A stretch of 38,679 nucleotides of DNA from positions 1 to 38,679 of the forward strand of contig WHST01000059.1 of assembly GCA_009379955.1 (NCBI GenBank), read 5' to 3'. Shown here in pieces: positions 21,839 to 30,819 of this stretch (positions within the stretch are counted from its first letter, which is position 1; each line of letters starts with the position of its first letter). The translations under genes were made by a program, and so were the position numbers. The notes beneath the pieces were generated by a model, which ran no database searches, was not told the DNA's origin, and was given only the letters and a program-made list of their open reading frames with translations. The DNA is from Streptosporangiales bacterium. GTDB lineage: Bacteria > Actinomycetota > Actinomycetes > Streptosporangiales > WHST01.

Positions 21839-21927
21839 TCAAGTTCAGTGGGTGAATGCGCGCTTCCCACGGCCCATGTGCCATGGTCAGTACGGCTTGA
21901 CCAACTGAACATGATCATTCGCCCGGG
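21826..21927. terminator. Long hairpin between mmgE and rraA
   Basis: CCCGGGCGAATGATCA (21826-21841) pairs perfectly with TGATCATTCGCCCGGG (21912-21927), and GTTCAG (21843-21848) with CTGAAC (21905-21910), leaving a 56-base loop. It lies between two convergent genes and overlaps the mmgE stop. The long loop is more than a simple terminator needs. Confidence 0.6.
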
Positions 21928-21964
21928 AGGGGGGCGGCGGGGTCAGAGCCAGGGGGTGGCGGGG

Positions 21965-22444
21965 TCAGGCCGGGGCTTGGGCGCGGACCACGATGCCGTC
22001 GTCGTCGGCGGCGAGCCAGGTGCCGGGGGTGAAGGTCGCCCCGCCGAACGACACCTCGACGTCGACCTCGCCCGTGCCGTCCTTCCCGCTCTTGCGCGGG
22101 TTGCTGCCGAGCGCCTTGACGCCGAACGGCAGGTCGCGCAGCGCCGCGACGTCGCGGACGGCGGCGTTGATCACCAGGCCCGACCAGCCGTGCGTCAGGC
22201 CGAGGCCGGCGACGATGTCGCCGACGAGCGCGCAACGCAACGAGCCGCCGCCGTCGATCACGAGGACGGCGCCGTCGCCCGGCGTCGAGAGCGTGGCCTT
22301 GACCAGCGCGTTGTCCTCGGAGCAGCGCACGGTGCGCACGGGTCCGTGGAATGCGCGTCGTCCGCCGTACTGGGTCAGCTGGAGCTCGCAGCTGCCCAGC
22401 TCGTCGCCGTACTCGTCCATCAGGTCCGCAGTCGCGAAGGTCAT
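21965..22444 (-). CDS. rraA: RraA family protein (RNase E regulator / aldolase fold)
   Basis: This 159-residue protein matches E. coli RraA in length and sequence pattern: [57 protein letters not shown] and [15 protein letters not shown]. RraA binds and inhibits RNase E in enterobacteria; relatives are class II aldolases and oxaloacetate decarboxylases. Arg97-Asp98 of the aldolase motif are present, but the following acidic pair is not (RDVAAL), which favours an RraA-like role over HMG aldolase. It is adjacent to the carboxylate cluster, so a decarboxylase role is possible but weakly supported. It is divergent from the endonuclease IV gene. Confidence 0.85.
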   Translation of the reverse strand: MTFATADLMDEYGDELGSCELQLTQYGGRRAFHGPVRTVRCSEDNALVKATLSTPGDGAVLVIDGGGSLRCALVGDIVAGLGLTHGWSGLVINAAVRDVAALRDLPFGVKALGSNPRKSGKDGTGEVDVEVSFGGATFTPGTWLAADDDGIVVRAQAPA

Positions 22445-22536
22445 GCCGGTCAGCCTCGTCCCGCGGACGGGTGCGGGTCAACGTGCCGTTCGCCACTGGC
22501 ACGCCGGCCGCTCTGGTCGGTGTCGGTGCCGGACCG

Positions 22537-22552
22537 TAGGCTCGGGGCCGTG
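22537..22552 (+). promoter_or_regulatory. Predicted -10 box for a leaderless endonuclease mRNA
   Basis: TAGGCT (22537-22542) stands seven bases before the GTG at 22550, and no Shine-Dalgarno sequence is present. This fits a leaderless transcript. No clear -35 hexamer was seen. Confidence 0.45.
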
Positions 22553-23308
22553 GGACGCATCGGAGCACATGTCGAGCAGACGCAGACGCTAGAGCTGGCG
22601 AAGGCGGTCGACGCCGACGTCATCCAGACCTTCCTCGGTGACCCGCAGGGGTGGAAGGATCCGGTGATCCCGGACGGCATCGAGGATCTCGCCGGAGCCG
22701 GCGTCGAGTTCTTCATCCACGCGCCGTACCGGCTCAACGTCGCGACCACCAACAACCGCATCCGCATCCCGAGCCGCAAGTTGCTCGACAAGCAGGCGGC
22801 CGCGGCGGCGAAGATCGGCGCCAAGGGCCTGATCGTGCACGGTGGGCACCTGCAGGCCGACGAGGACCCGGCGATCGGGTACGCGAACTGGCGCAAGGTG
22901 TTCGAGCGCTCGTCGTTCGACCTGCCGATCCTGATCGAGAACACCGCCGGCGGCGACAACGCGATGACGCGCAGCCTCGACTCGCTCGCCCGGCTGTGGG
23001 ACACGCTCGACGGCATCGAGGTGGGCTTCTGCCTCGACACCTGCCACGCGTTCGCTGCGGGTGAGCCGCTCGAGGGACTGGTCGAACGGATCAGGGCGAT
23101 CACCGGGCGGATCGACCTGGTGCACGCCAACAACAGCCGCGACGAGTTCGGCTCGACCAGGGACCGGCACGCCAACCTCGAGTCCGGCGAGATCGATCCG
23201 CAGCAGATCGTGTCGGTCATCCGCGAGGCGGGCGCTCCGGCGATCGTCGAGACCCCCGAGGCGGGGCAGGAGGCCGACATCGCCTACCTCAGGCAGCACC
23301 TGAGCTGA
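22550..23308 (+). CDS. nfo: Deoxyribonuclease IV (AP endonuclease, family 2)
   Basis: This 252-residue enzyme would cut the DNA backbone 5' to abasic sites in base-excision repair. All nine ligands of the trinuclear zinc centre can be matched to E. coli Nfo: His57 (FIHAPY), His97 (IVHGGH), Glu130 (LIENTAGG), Asp163 and His166 (LDTCHAF), His192 (VHANNS), Asp205 and His207 (RDRHANL) and Glu234 (VETPE). It is somewhat shorter than the usual 270-300 residues. The GTG at 22550 gives the normal N-terminus (RIGAHVEQ). The gene is monocistronic and ends in a hairpin shared with the convergent glycosyltransferase. Confidence 0.93.
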   Translation: MGRIGAHVEQTQTLELAKAVDADVIQTFLGDPQGWKDPVIPDGIEDLAGAGVEFFIHAPYRLNVATTNNRIRIPSRKLLDKQAAAAAKIGAKGLIVHGGHLQADEDPAIGYANWRKVFERSSFDLPILIENTAGGDNAMTRSLDSLARLWDTLDGIEVGFCLDTCHAFAAGEPLEGLVERIRAITGRIDLVHANNSRDEFGSTRDRHANLESGEIDPQQIVSVIREAGAPAIVETPEAGQEADIAYLRQHLS

Positions 23309-23335
23309 GCCGGCTGAGCCGGCGGGTCAGCCGGC
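23309..23335. terminator. Bidirectional terminator between nfo and the PIG-V-type gene
   Basis: GCCGGCTGA (23309-23317) and TCAGCCGGC (23327-23335) form a perfect 9-bp stem with a nine-base loop, between the two convergent stop codons. Confidence 0.7.
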
Positions 23336-24544
23336 CCAGTCGCCGACGACGAAGCGCGCGGTCATGTAGCCCATCGCCGGCACCGAGACGACCAGGTACG
23401 CCATCAGCAGCCACCAGCGCCTCATGGCGAGCCGGCCGAGCAGCAGCCACAGCGGCCACCACAGCAGCGTCGCCCTGGTGACCGACAGGTAGTACGAGCT
23501 GGTGAGCAGGGCGCCGACCTGCAACCCGACGTACACGAGCTCGTCGAGCCGCCGCGTCAGCAACAGGTAGAGGCACAGCCCCACCCCGACGGGCGCCGCG
23601 ATCAGTTCGAAGATGAACGGGAGCTGGTTCTCCCCGGGGAGCATGGCGTTCTCCCAGGTCGTCGCGAGGCTCTCCCACGGCCAGGTGAACGTGCGTCCCC
23701 AGCCCTGCTCCTGGGCGGTCAGCCAGGCGGTCCAGTCGCCGGTCTTCGCCCAGAGGTAGACGGTGAACGCGGCGAGCGGCAGGAACGGCAGGACGAGCGC
23801 GAGGGCGCGCGCGGGTGACCGCCGTACCTCCGCGACGGCCGGTCTGTCGCCGGCGCGGTCCGGGATGAGCGCGTAGTCCTTGGGCGACGCGTGCCTGGTG
23901 GCGTGCCGGCCCCGCCGCCGCCGCGACCGCTGCCGGCGGCGTTCGCGCACGACCTGGGTCACGAACATGACGATGAGCGCGATCGCGAGGAACAGGCCGG
24001 TGATCCTGATGGTCGAGGCGCACATCGCCAGCAGACCGGCCCAGCCCCACCGGCCGCGGCGGGCGTGCAGCCAGGCGGGCAGCGCGAACGCGAGGAACGT
24101 CGCCTCGGTGTACCCGGCGGCGAGGAACACCGCCCACGGGGAGAACAGCAGGAACGTCGCCGCGCGCGGCCCGGTGCCGTGCGGGCCCTCGGCGTCGCCG
24201 AGGCGCACCAGCGAGAGGGTCGCGACGAGCGACGCGACGAGCGAGATGACCAGGCCCGCCAGGGTCCAGTTCGGGATCACGTAGTGCACGGCATGCAGCA
24301 GCAGCGGGAGCCCGGGGAGGAACCCCCGCAGGCCGGGATCGAAGCGCTGGTCCGGGTTGCCGTCGTAGCCGTACTGGGCGATCTCGACCAGGTGGGTCGC
24401 GTCCCACCGCTGCCAGGCGTCGAGTCCGCCGAGCAGCGCGGCGAGCCCGCCGAGCGCGACCGTGGCCGCGAAGATCACGAGCAGCCGCGAGCCCGTCCAC
24501 AGGCCCAGCGCCCACCACTCGACCGCCGCGGCCCGGCGCATCAC
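23327..24544 (-). CDS. Membrane mannosyltransferase-like protein (PIG-V type, GT-C fold)
   Basis: This 405-residue integral membrane protein has about ten helices and a long basic cytoplasmic loop (about 205-245; RERRRQRSRRRRGRHATRH). The extracytoplasmic loop RWDATHLVEIAQYGYDG carries the acidic residue typical of polyprenyl-phosphate-sugar-dependent GT-C enzymes. FSPWAVFLAAGYTEATF is a PIG-V-family segment. It probably transfers mannose or another hexose from a polyprenyl-phosphate donor to a lipid, glycan or protein outside the membrane. Its ATG overlaps the stop of the GT87 gene (TGATG), so the two membrane glycosyltransferases are coupled. The acceptor is unknown. Confidence 0.82.
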   Translation of the reverse strand: MMRRAAAVEWWALGLWTGSRLLVIFAATVALGGLAALLGGLDAWQRWDATHLVEIAQYGYDGNPDQRFDPGLRGFLPGLPLLLHAVHYVIPNWTLAGLVISLVASLVATLSLVRLGDAEGPHGTGPRAATFLLFSPWAVFLAAGYTEATFLAFALPAWLHARRGRWGWAGLLAMCASTIRITGLFLAIALIVMFVTQVVRERRRQRSRRRRGRHATRHASPKDYALIPDRAGDRPAVAEVRRSPARALALVLPFLPLAAFTVYLWAKTGDWTAWLTAQEQGWGRTFTWPWESLATTWENAMLPGENQLPFIFELIAAPVGVGLCLYLLLTRRLDELVYVGLQVGALLTSSYYLSVTRATLLWWPLWLLLGRLAMRRWWLLMAYLVVSVPAMGYMTARFVVGDWAG

Positions 24545-26079
24545 GGCGGGGCAGCGCGCGTCGACGAACCGAGAGGCAGCAGTGGACGCAGGTCGAACCG
24601 GTCGGACGCGCCGTCGAGCACGCCGCCCGCGGGGTCGTCGTCACCCCACCAGCGGACGGTGTCGTGTTCCGGGCGGAGGATGTCGCGGACGATCAGCCCG
24701 CACAGACCGGCGACCGCGCCGAGCCGCGCGACGAGCGTCACGAAGTACAGCTCTGGTGGCAGGCCCTCCTCGGGTTTGACGAGGTCGTAGAGGTACCACC
24801 AGATGCCGAGGAAGTACAGGATCTCAGCCGCCTGCCAGACGAGGAACGCGCGCCAGCGCGGGCGCGCCAGGACCAGCAGCGGCAGCAGCCAGAGGACGTA
24901 CTGCGGCGACCACACCTTGTTGGTCATGAGGAACGCCGCGAGTGTCAGGAACGCCAGTTGCGGCCAGCGCGGCCGTTCGGGCGCGAGCAGTGCGAGCAGC
25001 GCGATGCCCGTGCACAGGACGCCGAAGGCGATGGTGCCGACGGGGTTGAGCAGCGGCGGCGGCTCGCCGTCGGCGACCGGCGTGCCGAAGAACCCGGGCA
25101 TGATGTTCTGCAGCAGGTACCAGGTGGAGCCCCAGTCGGCGGGCCGGCTGCGGCTGAACTCGTAGAACCTGCTCCAGCCGTCGGTGGCGGTCAGCATGAT
25201 CGGGACGTTGAGCGCGAGCCAGGTGCCGGCCGTGGCCAGCAGCGTGGTGCCGAACTCCTTGAGCTTGCCCGCGCGCAGGCACAGCACGAAGAGCGGCCCG
25301 AGCAGCACGAACGGGTAGAACTTCGTCGCCACCGCGAGGCCGAGCAGCACGCCGGCCCAGCCGGGCCGCGACCGTGCCCAGGCGAGCATCGAGGCGGCGG
25401 TCAGGAAGACCGCGAGGAGGTCCCAGTTGATGTACGCGGCGATCACGACGCCGGGCGCGACGGCGAACATGACCGCGTCGTACGGCCGGCGCCGGCCGAG
25501 CGTGCGGACGAGCGCCCAGGCGGTGCCGAGCGCGCACGAGGCGAGGACGAGCACGTTGAGGATGTAGAAGAGGAACCCGCGGATCGCCGGGTCGGTGCTC
25601 AGCGGCCTGATGACGATCGCGATGACCTGCATGATGCCGCCGATGACGACCGGGTACTCGACCGGGTAGTCGAAGTACGGGACGTAGCCGTCGGACAGCC
25701 GCTCACCGAAGTACAGCGGGTAGATGTCGGTGTAGCAGACGTGTGTGTAATGGAAGTTCGCGACGTTCCAGCCGCCGCTGCTGCAGGGGTACTTCTGCAG
25801 GTAGGCGAGGACGCACGCCACCGCGGTCAGGCAGAGGACGATCATGAGCGGCGTCCAGAACGAGCGCCCGGTCGCCGCCCTGCGGCCGAGGGCGCCGCCC
25901 AGGATGCCGCTCACCCCGGAGACGACGGGGTCCTCGCGGCTCGGCGCCGCCTGATGGCTCGCAAGGGCGACGCGGCCGTCACGTGCCGGCCGCGTCAACC
26001 GCTCCTCGAGCTTCTCGTCCACCGCGGGTGTCTCGTCGTCGTCCCCCACGCCGCTGGCGTCGTCTCGACTGTCGGCCAC
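24541..26079 (-). CDS. Glycosyltransferase family 87 membrane protein (DUF2029)
   Basis: This 512-residue protein has a charged cytoplasmic N-terminus of about 70 residues and then 11-13 membrane helices. It carries the GT87 hallmarks: YFDYPVEYPVVIGGIMQV in the first extracytoplasmic loop, INWDLLAVFLTAASMLAWAR, GLAVATKFYPFVLLGPLFVL and NKVWSPQYVLWLLPLL. Mycobacterial relatives are mannosyltransferases or arabinosyltransferases of the cell envelope that use polyprenyl-phosphate sugars. It lies between the PBP gene (upstream) and a PIG-V-like gene (overlapping), the arrangement expected for cell-envelope synthesis. The exact sugar cannot be named. Confidence 0.9.
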   Translation of the reverse strand: MADSRDDASGVGDDDETPAVDEKLEERLTRPARDGRVALASHQAAPSREDPVVSGVSGILGGALGRRAATGRSFWTPLMIVLCLTAVACVLAYLQKYPCSSGGWNVANFHYTHVCYTDIYPLYFGERLSDGYVPYFDYPVEYPVVIGGIMQVIAIVIRPLSTDPAIRGFLFYILNVLVLASCALGTAWALVRTLGRRRPYDAVMFAVAPGVVIAAYINWDLLAVFLTAASMLAWARSRPGWAGVLLGLAVATKFYPFVLLGPLFVLCLRAGKLKEFGTTLLATAGTWLALNVPIMLTATDGWSRFYEFSRSRPADWGSTWYLLQNIMPGFFGTPVADGEPPPLLNPVGTIAFGVLCTGIALLALLAPERPRWPQLAFLTLAAFLMTNKVWSPQYVLWLLPLLVLARPRWRAFLVWQAAEILYFLGIWWYLYDLVKPEEGLPPELYFVTLVARLGAVAGLCGLIVRDILRPEHDTVRWWGDDDPAGGVLDGASDRFDLRPLLPLGSSTRAAPP

Positions 26080-26164
26080 CCGGCTCCCTGCGCAGATCGG
26101 TTCGGTCAGCGCCCGCCGTCGTACGTCTCGGCGGTCGGATCGAGGTTACAGGGGCGTCCCGCGA

Positions 26165-26195
26165 ACCGGCGCATCGGACATATCGCTGCGCCGGT
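26165..26195 (-). terminator. Possible terminator after the PBP gene
   Basis: ACCGGCGCA (26165-26173) and TGCGCCGGT (26187-26195) form a 9-bp stem with a 13-base loop, just beyond the PBP stop and before the GT87 gene. There is no U-tract, so read-through into the glycosyltransferases is possible. Confidence 0.4.
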
Positions 26196-26203
26196 CCGCC
26201 GCG

Positions 26204-28420
26204 TCACGCGTCGGGTTCTCGGCCCGCCGTCTCGGTGTCGTTGCCGCCACCGCCGCCGTTGCCGTTGCCGTCGCCCCCGCCACCGGTTTGGGTGGGGCAA
26301 ATCGGGAAGCCACAGGTGTCCGTCGGCTCCCCGGTCGGGTCGGTCGGCTCCTCCGTCGGGGTCTCGGTAGGCGTCTCCGTCGGCGTCTCGGACGGCTCAG
26401 GCGTCTTCGACGTCTCCGACTTCGTCGGTGTGCCGGTGGGCTCGCTGTGCTTGATCTCGCCGACGTTCGCGGGCTCGGGGAACTCCTCGGGCTCCATGTT
26501 CTTGGTTGCCCTGAGCATGTAGTTCTGCCAGACCTCCGCAGGGATGCTGCCGCCGCTGACCTCGTTGTAGCCGGCGACGGGCGGGATGGTGCCGCCCTCC
26601 GCCTTGTAGATCGCCACGGTGGTCGTGAGCTGCGGAATGGTGCCGGCGAACCACGCGGAGCGGTTCTGCGACGACGTGCCCGTCTTGCCCGCGATGTCGC
26701 GGTCGGGCAGCCGGGCGGTCTGGGCGGTGCCACCGGGGTCGGCGACCTTCGACATGCCGAAGAGCGTGTCGGCCGCAACGTCCTTCGAGAAGACCTTCTT
26801 CTCCTCGGGCGAGGCCTCGTAGACGGTCTCGCTGCCGTCGGCGTTGGTGACCTTCTCGATCGTCGTCGGCTCGACGAACGTGCCCTGGTTGGCGAACGTC
26901 GCGATGCCGCCGGCCTGCGCCAGCGGGCAGACGTCCATCGGGCCGAGCGGCAGCGACGACACCTCCGAGATGTGGGTGCCGTGCTTGCCGGGCTTGCACC
27001 ACGGGCTCGTGTCGTAGCCGACCGCCTTGGCGTTCTCGACGATGTTCGCCAGCCCGGCCTCCTGGCCGATCTGGACGTACGCGGTGTTGATCGACTTCTG
27101 GGTGGCCGTCTGCATGTCGACGTTGCCGTAGCTGTAGCCGCCCGAGTTGCGGAACTCGTGGCCCGCGATGGTCTCGGGGGAGTTGCCGGGGAAGGTGGTG
27201 CGGAGGCTGATGCCCTCCTTCAGCGCCGTCGCCAGCACGTACGGCTTGAACGACGAGCCCGGTTGCGTCAGCCCGCCCGTCGTCGCGTGGTTGAGCTGCT
27301 CCTTGAGGTAGCCGGGCCCGCCGTAGATGGCCACGACCTTGCCGGTGCCCGGCTGGACCGAGGCGATGCCGATGTCGACGCCCTCCTTCTTCAGGGCCGT
27401 CGGGTACGACTGCTTCACCGCGGTCGCCGCGTACTTCATCATCTTCGGGTTGAATGTCGTCTTCACCCGATAACCGCCGCGGAGCAGCTCGTCCTCGGAG
27501 ATGCCGCGGCGTTCGAGCTCCTCCTTGACCATCTGGATGAGGTAGCCGGCCTGGCCGCGGTACTGGTTCGTGCGCTTGACCTCGGTGATCTTCGGGAACT
27601 TCATGGCCGTGGCCTGCTCGGCCGTCAACCAGCCCTTGGCCTGCATGCCGCTGACGACGTAGTCGAACCGGTTGCGCAGGTTCTCCGGGTTGCGCTTCGG
27701 GTCGTACAGCGACGGGTTGCGGATCACCGACGCGAGCACCGCGCCCTCGCTCGCGGAGAGCGAGCTGACGTTCTTGTCGAAGTACGCCTTCGAGGCGGTC
27801 TGGACGCCGTACGCGCCGCGCCCGTAGTAGACCGTGTTGAGGTAGCGCTCCAGGATCTGCTGCTTGGAGAGCTGACGCTCGATCTTGATCGAGAGGATCA
27901 GCTCCTTGAACTTCCTGGTGAACGTGCGTTCGTCCGACAGGTACGACTTCTTGACCAGCTGTTGGGTGATCGTCGAGCCGCCCTGCAGCTGCTCCTCACC
28001 GCGGATCAGCGCCCAGGCCGCACGCATGTACCCGCTGAACGAGAACCCGGGGTCGGAGTAGAAGTCGCGGTTCTCGGCCGCGAGGACGGCCTCCTGGACG
28101 TCGCGCGGGACCTGCTCGAGCTTGACGTTCTCCCGGTTCTCCGAGGCGAGTCGGCCGAGCGCCTTGCCGTTGGAGTAGGTGATGATCGACGCCTGCGACG
28201 TCGCGATCTCGTTCTGGTCGGGGATCGGCGTCGTCTGGTACGCGTACACGAAGACGCCGACGCCGACGAGGATCAGGAACCCCACGCAGCCGAGGGACCA
28301 CAGCAGGAAGCGGCGCAGGCGGCGGCGCGGCTTCTTCTGCCGGGCACGGGACCCACGCGAGGACGAGGTCCTCGAACGGCGGAGCGGCTCGGAATCACGG
28401 GCGTGAGGTCGGTATGCCAT
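26204..28420 (-). CDS. Bifunctional penicillin-binding protein (class A, glycosyltransferase/transpeptidase)
   Basis: This 738-residue enzyme polymerises lipid II and cross-links peptidoglycan outside the membrane. It has a basic cytoplasmic tail and a membrane helix at 38-60. The GT51 domain shows Glu116 (AAENRDFYSDPG), GGSTITQQ (147-154) and YGRGAYGV. The transpeptidase motifs are SSFK (catalytic Ser389), SIN (443-445) and KTGTS (579-583). After the catalytic domain comes a Thr/Pro/Glu-rich tail with TPTETPTETPTEEPTD repeats and a Gly-rich end carrying two cysteines (703, 708), typical of actinobacterial extracellular tails. It lies next to envelope glycosyltransferases and DUF5318, a conserved actinobacterial neighbourhood. 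Confidence 0.97.
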   Translation of the reverse strand: MAYRPHARDSEPLRRSRTSSSRGSRARQKKPRRRLRRFLLWSLGCVGFLILVGVGVFVYAYQTTPIPDQNEIATSQASIITYSNGKALGRLASENRENVKLEQVPRDVQEAVLAAENRDFYSDPGFSFSGYMRAAWALIRGEEQLQGGSTITQQLVKKSYLSDERTFTRKFKELILSIKIERQLSKQQILERYLNTVYYGRGAYGVQTASKAYFDKNVSSLSASEGAVLASVIRNPSLYDPKRNPENLRNRFDYVVSGMQAKGWLTAEQATAMKFPKITEVKRTNQYRGQAGYLIQMVKEELERRGISEDELLRGGYRVKTTFNPKMMKYAATAVKQSYPTALKKEGVDIGIASVQPGTGKVVAIYGGPGYLKEQLNHATTGGLTQPGSSFKPYVLATALKEGISLRTTFPGNSPETIAGHEFRNSGGYSYGNVDMQTATQKSINTAYVQIGQEAGLANIVENAKAVGYDTSPWCKPGKHGTHISEVSSLPLGPMDVCPLAQAGGIATFANQGTFVEPTTIEKVTNADGSETVYEASPEEKKVFSKDVAADTLFGMSKVADPGGTAQTARLPDRDIAGKTGTSSQNRSAWFAGTIPQLTTTVAIYKAEGGTIPPVAGYNEVSGGSIPAEVWQNYMLRATKNMEPEEFPEPANVGEIKHSEPTGTPTKSETSKTPEPSETPTETPTETPTEEPTDPTGEPTDTCGFPICPTQTGGGGDGNGNGGGGGNDTETAGREPDA

Positions 28421-28505
28421 CGTCCTTCGTCCATCGGGGCGTAGCGCGGTCGGGGGCGTGGCGCGCGTGACACCACACTAATAGCCGCCGCGCCGTGGGT
28501 CATCG

Positions 28506-28907
28506 TCAGCGTTCGGCGGTACGACGCTTCCGTGGCTCGGGGGGTTTACCCGTACCCAACACGTACGAGGTCGTCAGGTAGTTCCATGCGCACGCCTGGC
28601 ACACCTCGACGACGTAGACCCGGAACTCGCCGTACTTCTGCGCCATGGTCGGCAGCTCGCGGGTCTGCCGCACCCGCCCGGTGTACTGGCCGAGCTCGTC
28701 GCCGTACACGTACGTGACGTGGGTGAGCTGCTGCCTGCGGCACACCGGGCACGGTTCGCCGGCGTCCTCGCCGTGGTACTTCGCGGCACGCAGGAGGTAC
28801 GGATGGGCGTCGCAGAGGTCGTCGCTGAACGCGTTGCCCTGGAACAGCGTGCGGAGGGCGGCTCGCCGCTGTAGCGAGTAATCGACCACCGATCGCCGGG
28901 ACCACAT
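28506..28907 (-). CDS. DUF5318 family protein with a zinc-ribbon-like motif
   Basis: This 133-residue protein is of unknown function and is conserved in actinobacteria next to the PBP and ino1 genes. It opens with SVVDYSLQRRAALRTLFQGN, then DDLCDAHPYLLRAAKYHGE. Two CxxC pairs (PCPVCRRQ and VCQACAWN) are placed like a zinc ribbon. The tail is basic (PPEPRKRRTAER). ATG 28907 is chosen because it gives the conserved start, although GGGAGG lies only one base upstream; the longer frame from 29003 adds a non-homologous Arg/Pro extension. It is divergent from the PadR gene. No function is assigned. Confidence 0.85.
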   Translation of the reverse strand: MWSRRSVVDYSLQRRAALRTLFQGNAFSDDLCDAHPYLLRAAKYHGEDAGEPCPVCRRQQLTHVTYVYGDELGQYTGRVRQTRELPTMAQKYGEFRVYVVEVCQACAWNYLTTSYVLGTGKPPEPRKRRTAER

Positions 28908-29050
28908 GCCTCCCAAGCGTACGTGCCCGTAGGGCGTTCGGCGACAGGTTGGAACGGTTTCCGTCCGGTCCGGACGAGGCGTAGCGGAACGTCCGTCCCG
29001 CACTCCGCGCGCTTGTGGGTCCGGCCGTGGCGCGTTAGGTTCGAACGAGT

Positions 29051-29073
29051 CGATGTATCGAGTCGATATATCG
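29051..29073. promoter_or_regulatory. Tandem PadR-type operator
   Basis: CGATGTATCG (29051-29060) and CGATATATCG (29064-29073) are near-identical palindromes with a 13-bp period. They are unusually AT-rich for this region and end 18 bases before the padR start. They probably form the autoregulatory site of the PadR protein. Confidence 0.65.
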
Positions 29074-29091
29074 CGCGACGAGAGGAAGTCC

Positions 29092-29682
29092 GTGGTCAGG
29101 CGAGCCGAGGTCCTCGAGTTGGCCGTGCTCGGCCAACTCGTCGACGCGCCGTTGCACGGCTACGAGCTGCGCAAACGCCTCTCGGCACTGCTCGGTCCCT
29201 TCCGCGCGATCTCGTACGGCTCGCTCTATCCGTGCCTGCGGCGGCTCGTCGTGCGCGGCTGGATCGAGACCGGTGACGACGTCGAGCGCGGCGTGCTCAC
29301 CGGCCGCCGCGCGCGGATCGTCTACGAGCTGACCGCGGCGGGCAAGGAGCGCCTGACCGAGATGCGTGACGAGTCCGGCCCCGCGAGCTGGGAGGACGAC
29401 TCGTTCGGCGTGCACTTCGCGCTGTTCGGGCAGACACCCGCCGAGGTCAGGCTGCGCATCCTCGAGGGCCGCCGTACCCGCATGCAGGAGCGGATGGCCG
29501 AGCTGCGCGAGTCGATGACGAGGCGGCGTGAACGTCTCGACCGCTACACCCTCGCGCTGCAAGAGCACGGGCTCGAGGCGGTCGAGCGCGAGGTGCGCTG
29601 GCTCACCGACCGCATCGAGATCGAACGGCACGAGCTCGACGGGCGCCCGCGCCGGTCGGCACGTAAGCCGCGTCACCATTGA
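29092..29682 (+). CDS. PadR family transcriptional regulator
   Basis: This 196-residue regulator has an N-terminal winged helix ([40 protein letters not shown], then [12 protein letters not shown]) and a long helical C-terminal domain of the Vir_act_alpha_C type ([20 protein letters not shown] and following) used for dimerisation. GTG 29092 follows AGAGGAAG by about four to six bases; the frame upstream passes through the operator and is not coding. It directly precedes ino1 with only 23 bases between them, so it may co-regulate inositol synthesis. This padR-ino1 arrangement is typical of actinobacteria. Confidence 0.92.
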   Translation: MVRRAEVLELAVLGQLVDAPLHGYELRKRLSALLGPFRAISYGSLYPCLRRLVVRGWIETGDDVERGVLTGRRARIVYELTAAGKERLTEMRDESGPASWEDDSFGVHFALFGQTPAEVRLRILEGRRTRMQERMAELRESMTRRRERLDRYTLALQEHGLEAVEREVRWLTDRIEIERHELDGRPRRSARKPRHH

Positions 29683-29705
29683 TCGAGAGACAGGAGCAGG
29701 ACCAG

Positions 29706-30785
29706 ATGGGTTCGGTACGTGTCGCAATAGTAGGCGTCGGCAACTGCGCCGCCTCGCTGGTGCAAGGGGTCGAGTACTACAAGGATGCCGACCCGTCGCA
29801 GACCGTTCCAGGGCTGATGCACGTGCGGTTCGGGACGTACCACGTCCGCGACGTGGAGTTCGTCGCCGCGTTCGACGTCGACGCGAAGAAGGTCGGCCAG
29901 GACCTCGCGCATGCGATCGGGGCGAGCGAGAACAACACCGTCAAGCTCTGCGACGTGCCGCCTACCGGTGTCACCGTGCAGCGCGGTCACACCCACGACG
30001 GCCTCGGTCGCTACTACCGCGAGACGATCGCCGAGGCCGACGCGCCGCCGGTCGACGTCGTCGCCGCGCTGCGCGAGGCGCGGGCCGATGTGCTCGTCTC
30101 GTACCTCCCGGTGGGCTCGGAGGACGCCGGCAAGTTCTACGCGCAGTGCGCGATCGACGCCGGCGTCGCCTTCGTCAACGCGCTCCCCGTCTTCATCGCG
30201 TCCGACCCGGTGTGGGCGAAGAAGTTCGAGGACGCAGGCCTGCCGATCGTCGGCGACGACATCAAGAGCCAGGTCGGTGCGACGATCACGCATCGCGTGC
30301 TGACCGCGCTGTTCGAGGACCGCGGCGTCGAGCTGCAGCGCACCATGCAGCTCAACGTCGGCGGCAACATGGACTTCAAGAACATGCTCGAACGCGACCG
30401 GCTCGAGTCGAAGAAGGTCTCCAAGACCCAGTCGGTGACCTCACAGGTCGACCGCGACCTCGGCGACCGCAACGTGCACATCGGCCCGTCCGACTACGTC
30501 GCGTGGCTCGACGACCGCAAGTGGGCGTACGTCCGCATGGAGGGCAAGGCGTTCGGTGACGTGCCGCTCAACCTCGAGTACAAGCTCGAGGTCTGGGACT
30601 CGCCGAACTCCGCCGGCATCATCATCGACGCGATCCGCGCCGCGAAGATCGCGAAGGACCGCGGCATCGCCGGGCCCCTCCTGTCGGCGTCGTCGTACTT
30701 CATGAAGTCGCCGCCGGTGCAGCACCGCGACGACGAGGCCCGGGAGCTGGTGGAGAGGTTCATCCGCGGCGAGGTCGACCGGTAG
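29706..30785 (+). CDS. ino1: Myo-inositol-1-phosphate synthase
   Basis: This 359-residue NAD-dependent enzyme converts glucose 6-phosphate to 1L-myo-inositol 1-phosphate, the first step to phosphatidylinositol and mycothiol. The dinucleotide-binding motif is [16 protein letters not shown]. Catalytic-region sequences include [27 protein letters not shown] and SKTQSV, and the C-terminal half contains [20 protein letters not shown]. The length matches the actinobacterial form (about 360), which is shorter than the eukaryotic one. ATG 29706 follows GGAG by ten bases. It is probably co-transcribed with padR. Confidence 0.97.
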   Translation: MGSVRVAIVGVGNCAASLVQGVEYYKDADPSQTVPGLMHVRFGTYHVRDVEFVAAFDVDAKKVGQDLAHAIGASENNTVKLCDVPPTGVTVQRGHTHDGLGRYYRETIAEADAPPVDVVAALREARADVLVSYLPVGSEDAGKFYAQCAIDAGVAFVNALPVFIASDPVWAKKFEDAGLPIVGDDIKSQVGATITHRVLTALFEDRGVELQRTMQLNVGGNMDFKNMLERDRLESKKVSKTQSVTSQVDRDLGDRNVHIGPSDYVAWLDDRKWAYVRMEGKAFGDVPLNLEYKLEVWDSPNSAGIIIDAIRAAKIAKDRGIAGPLLSASSYFMKSPPVQHRDDEARELVERFIRGEVDR

Positions 30786-30819
30786 CCCTTCACCACATGC
30801 GCGTCGCCGGGGCGGCGGG

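Noticed and set aside
26288-28444. A 718-codon open frame on the plus strand
   Set aside because: It is the antisense shadow of the PBP gene. It is rich in Arg/Leu/Val with no domain, while the minus frame has all PBP motifs.
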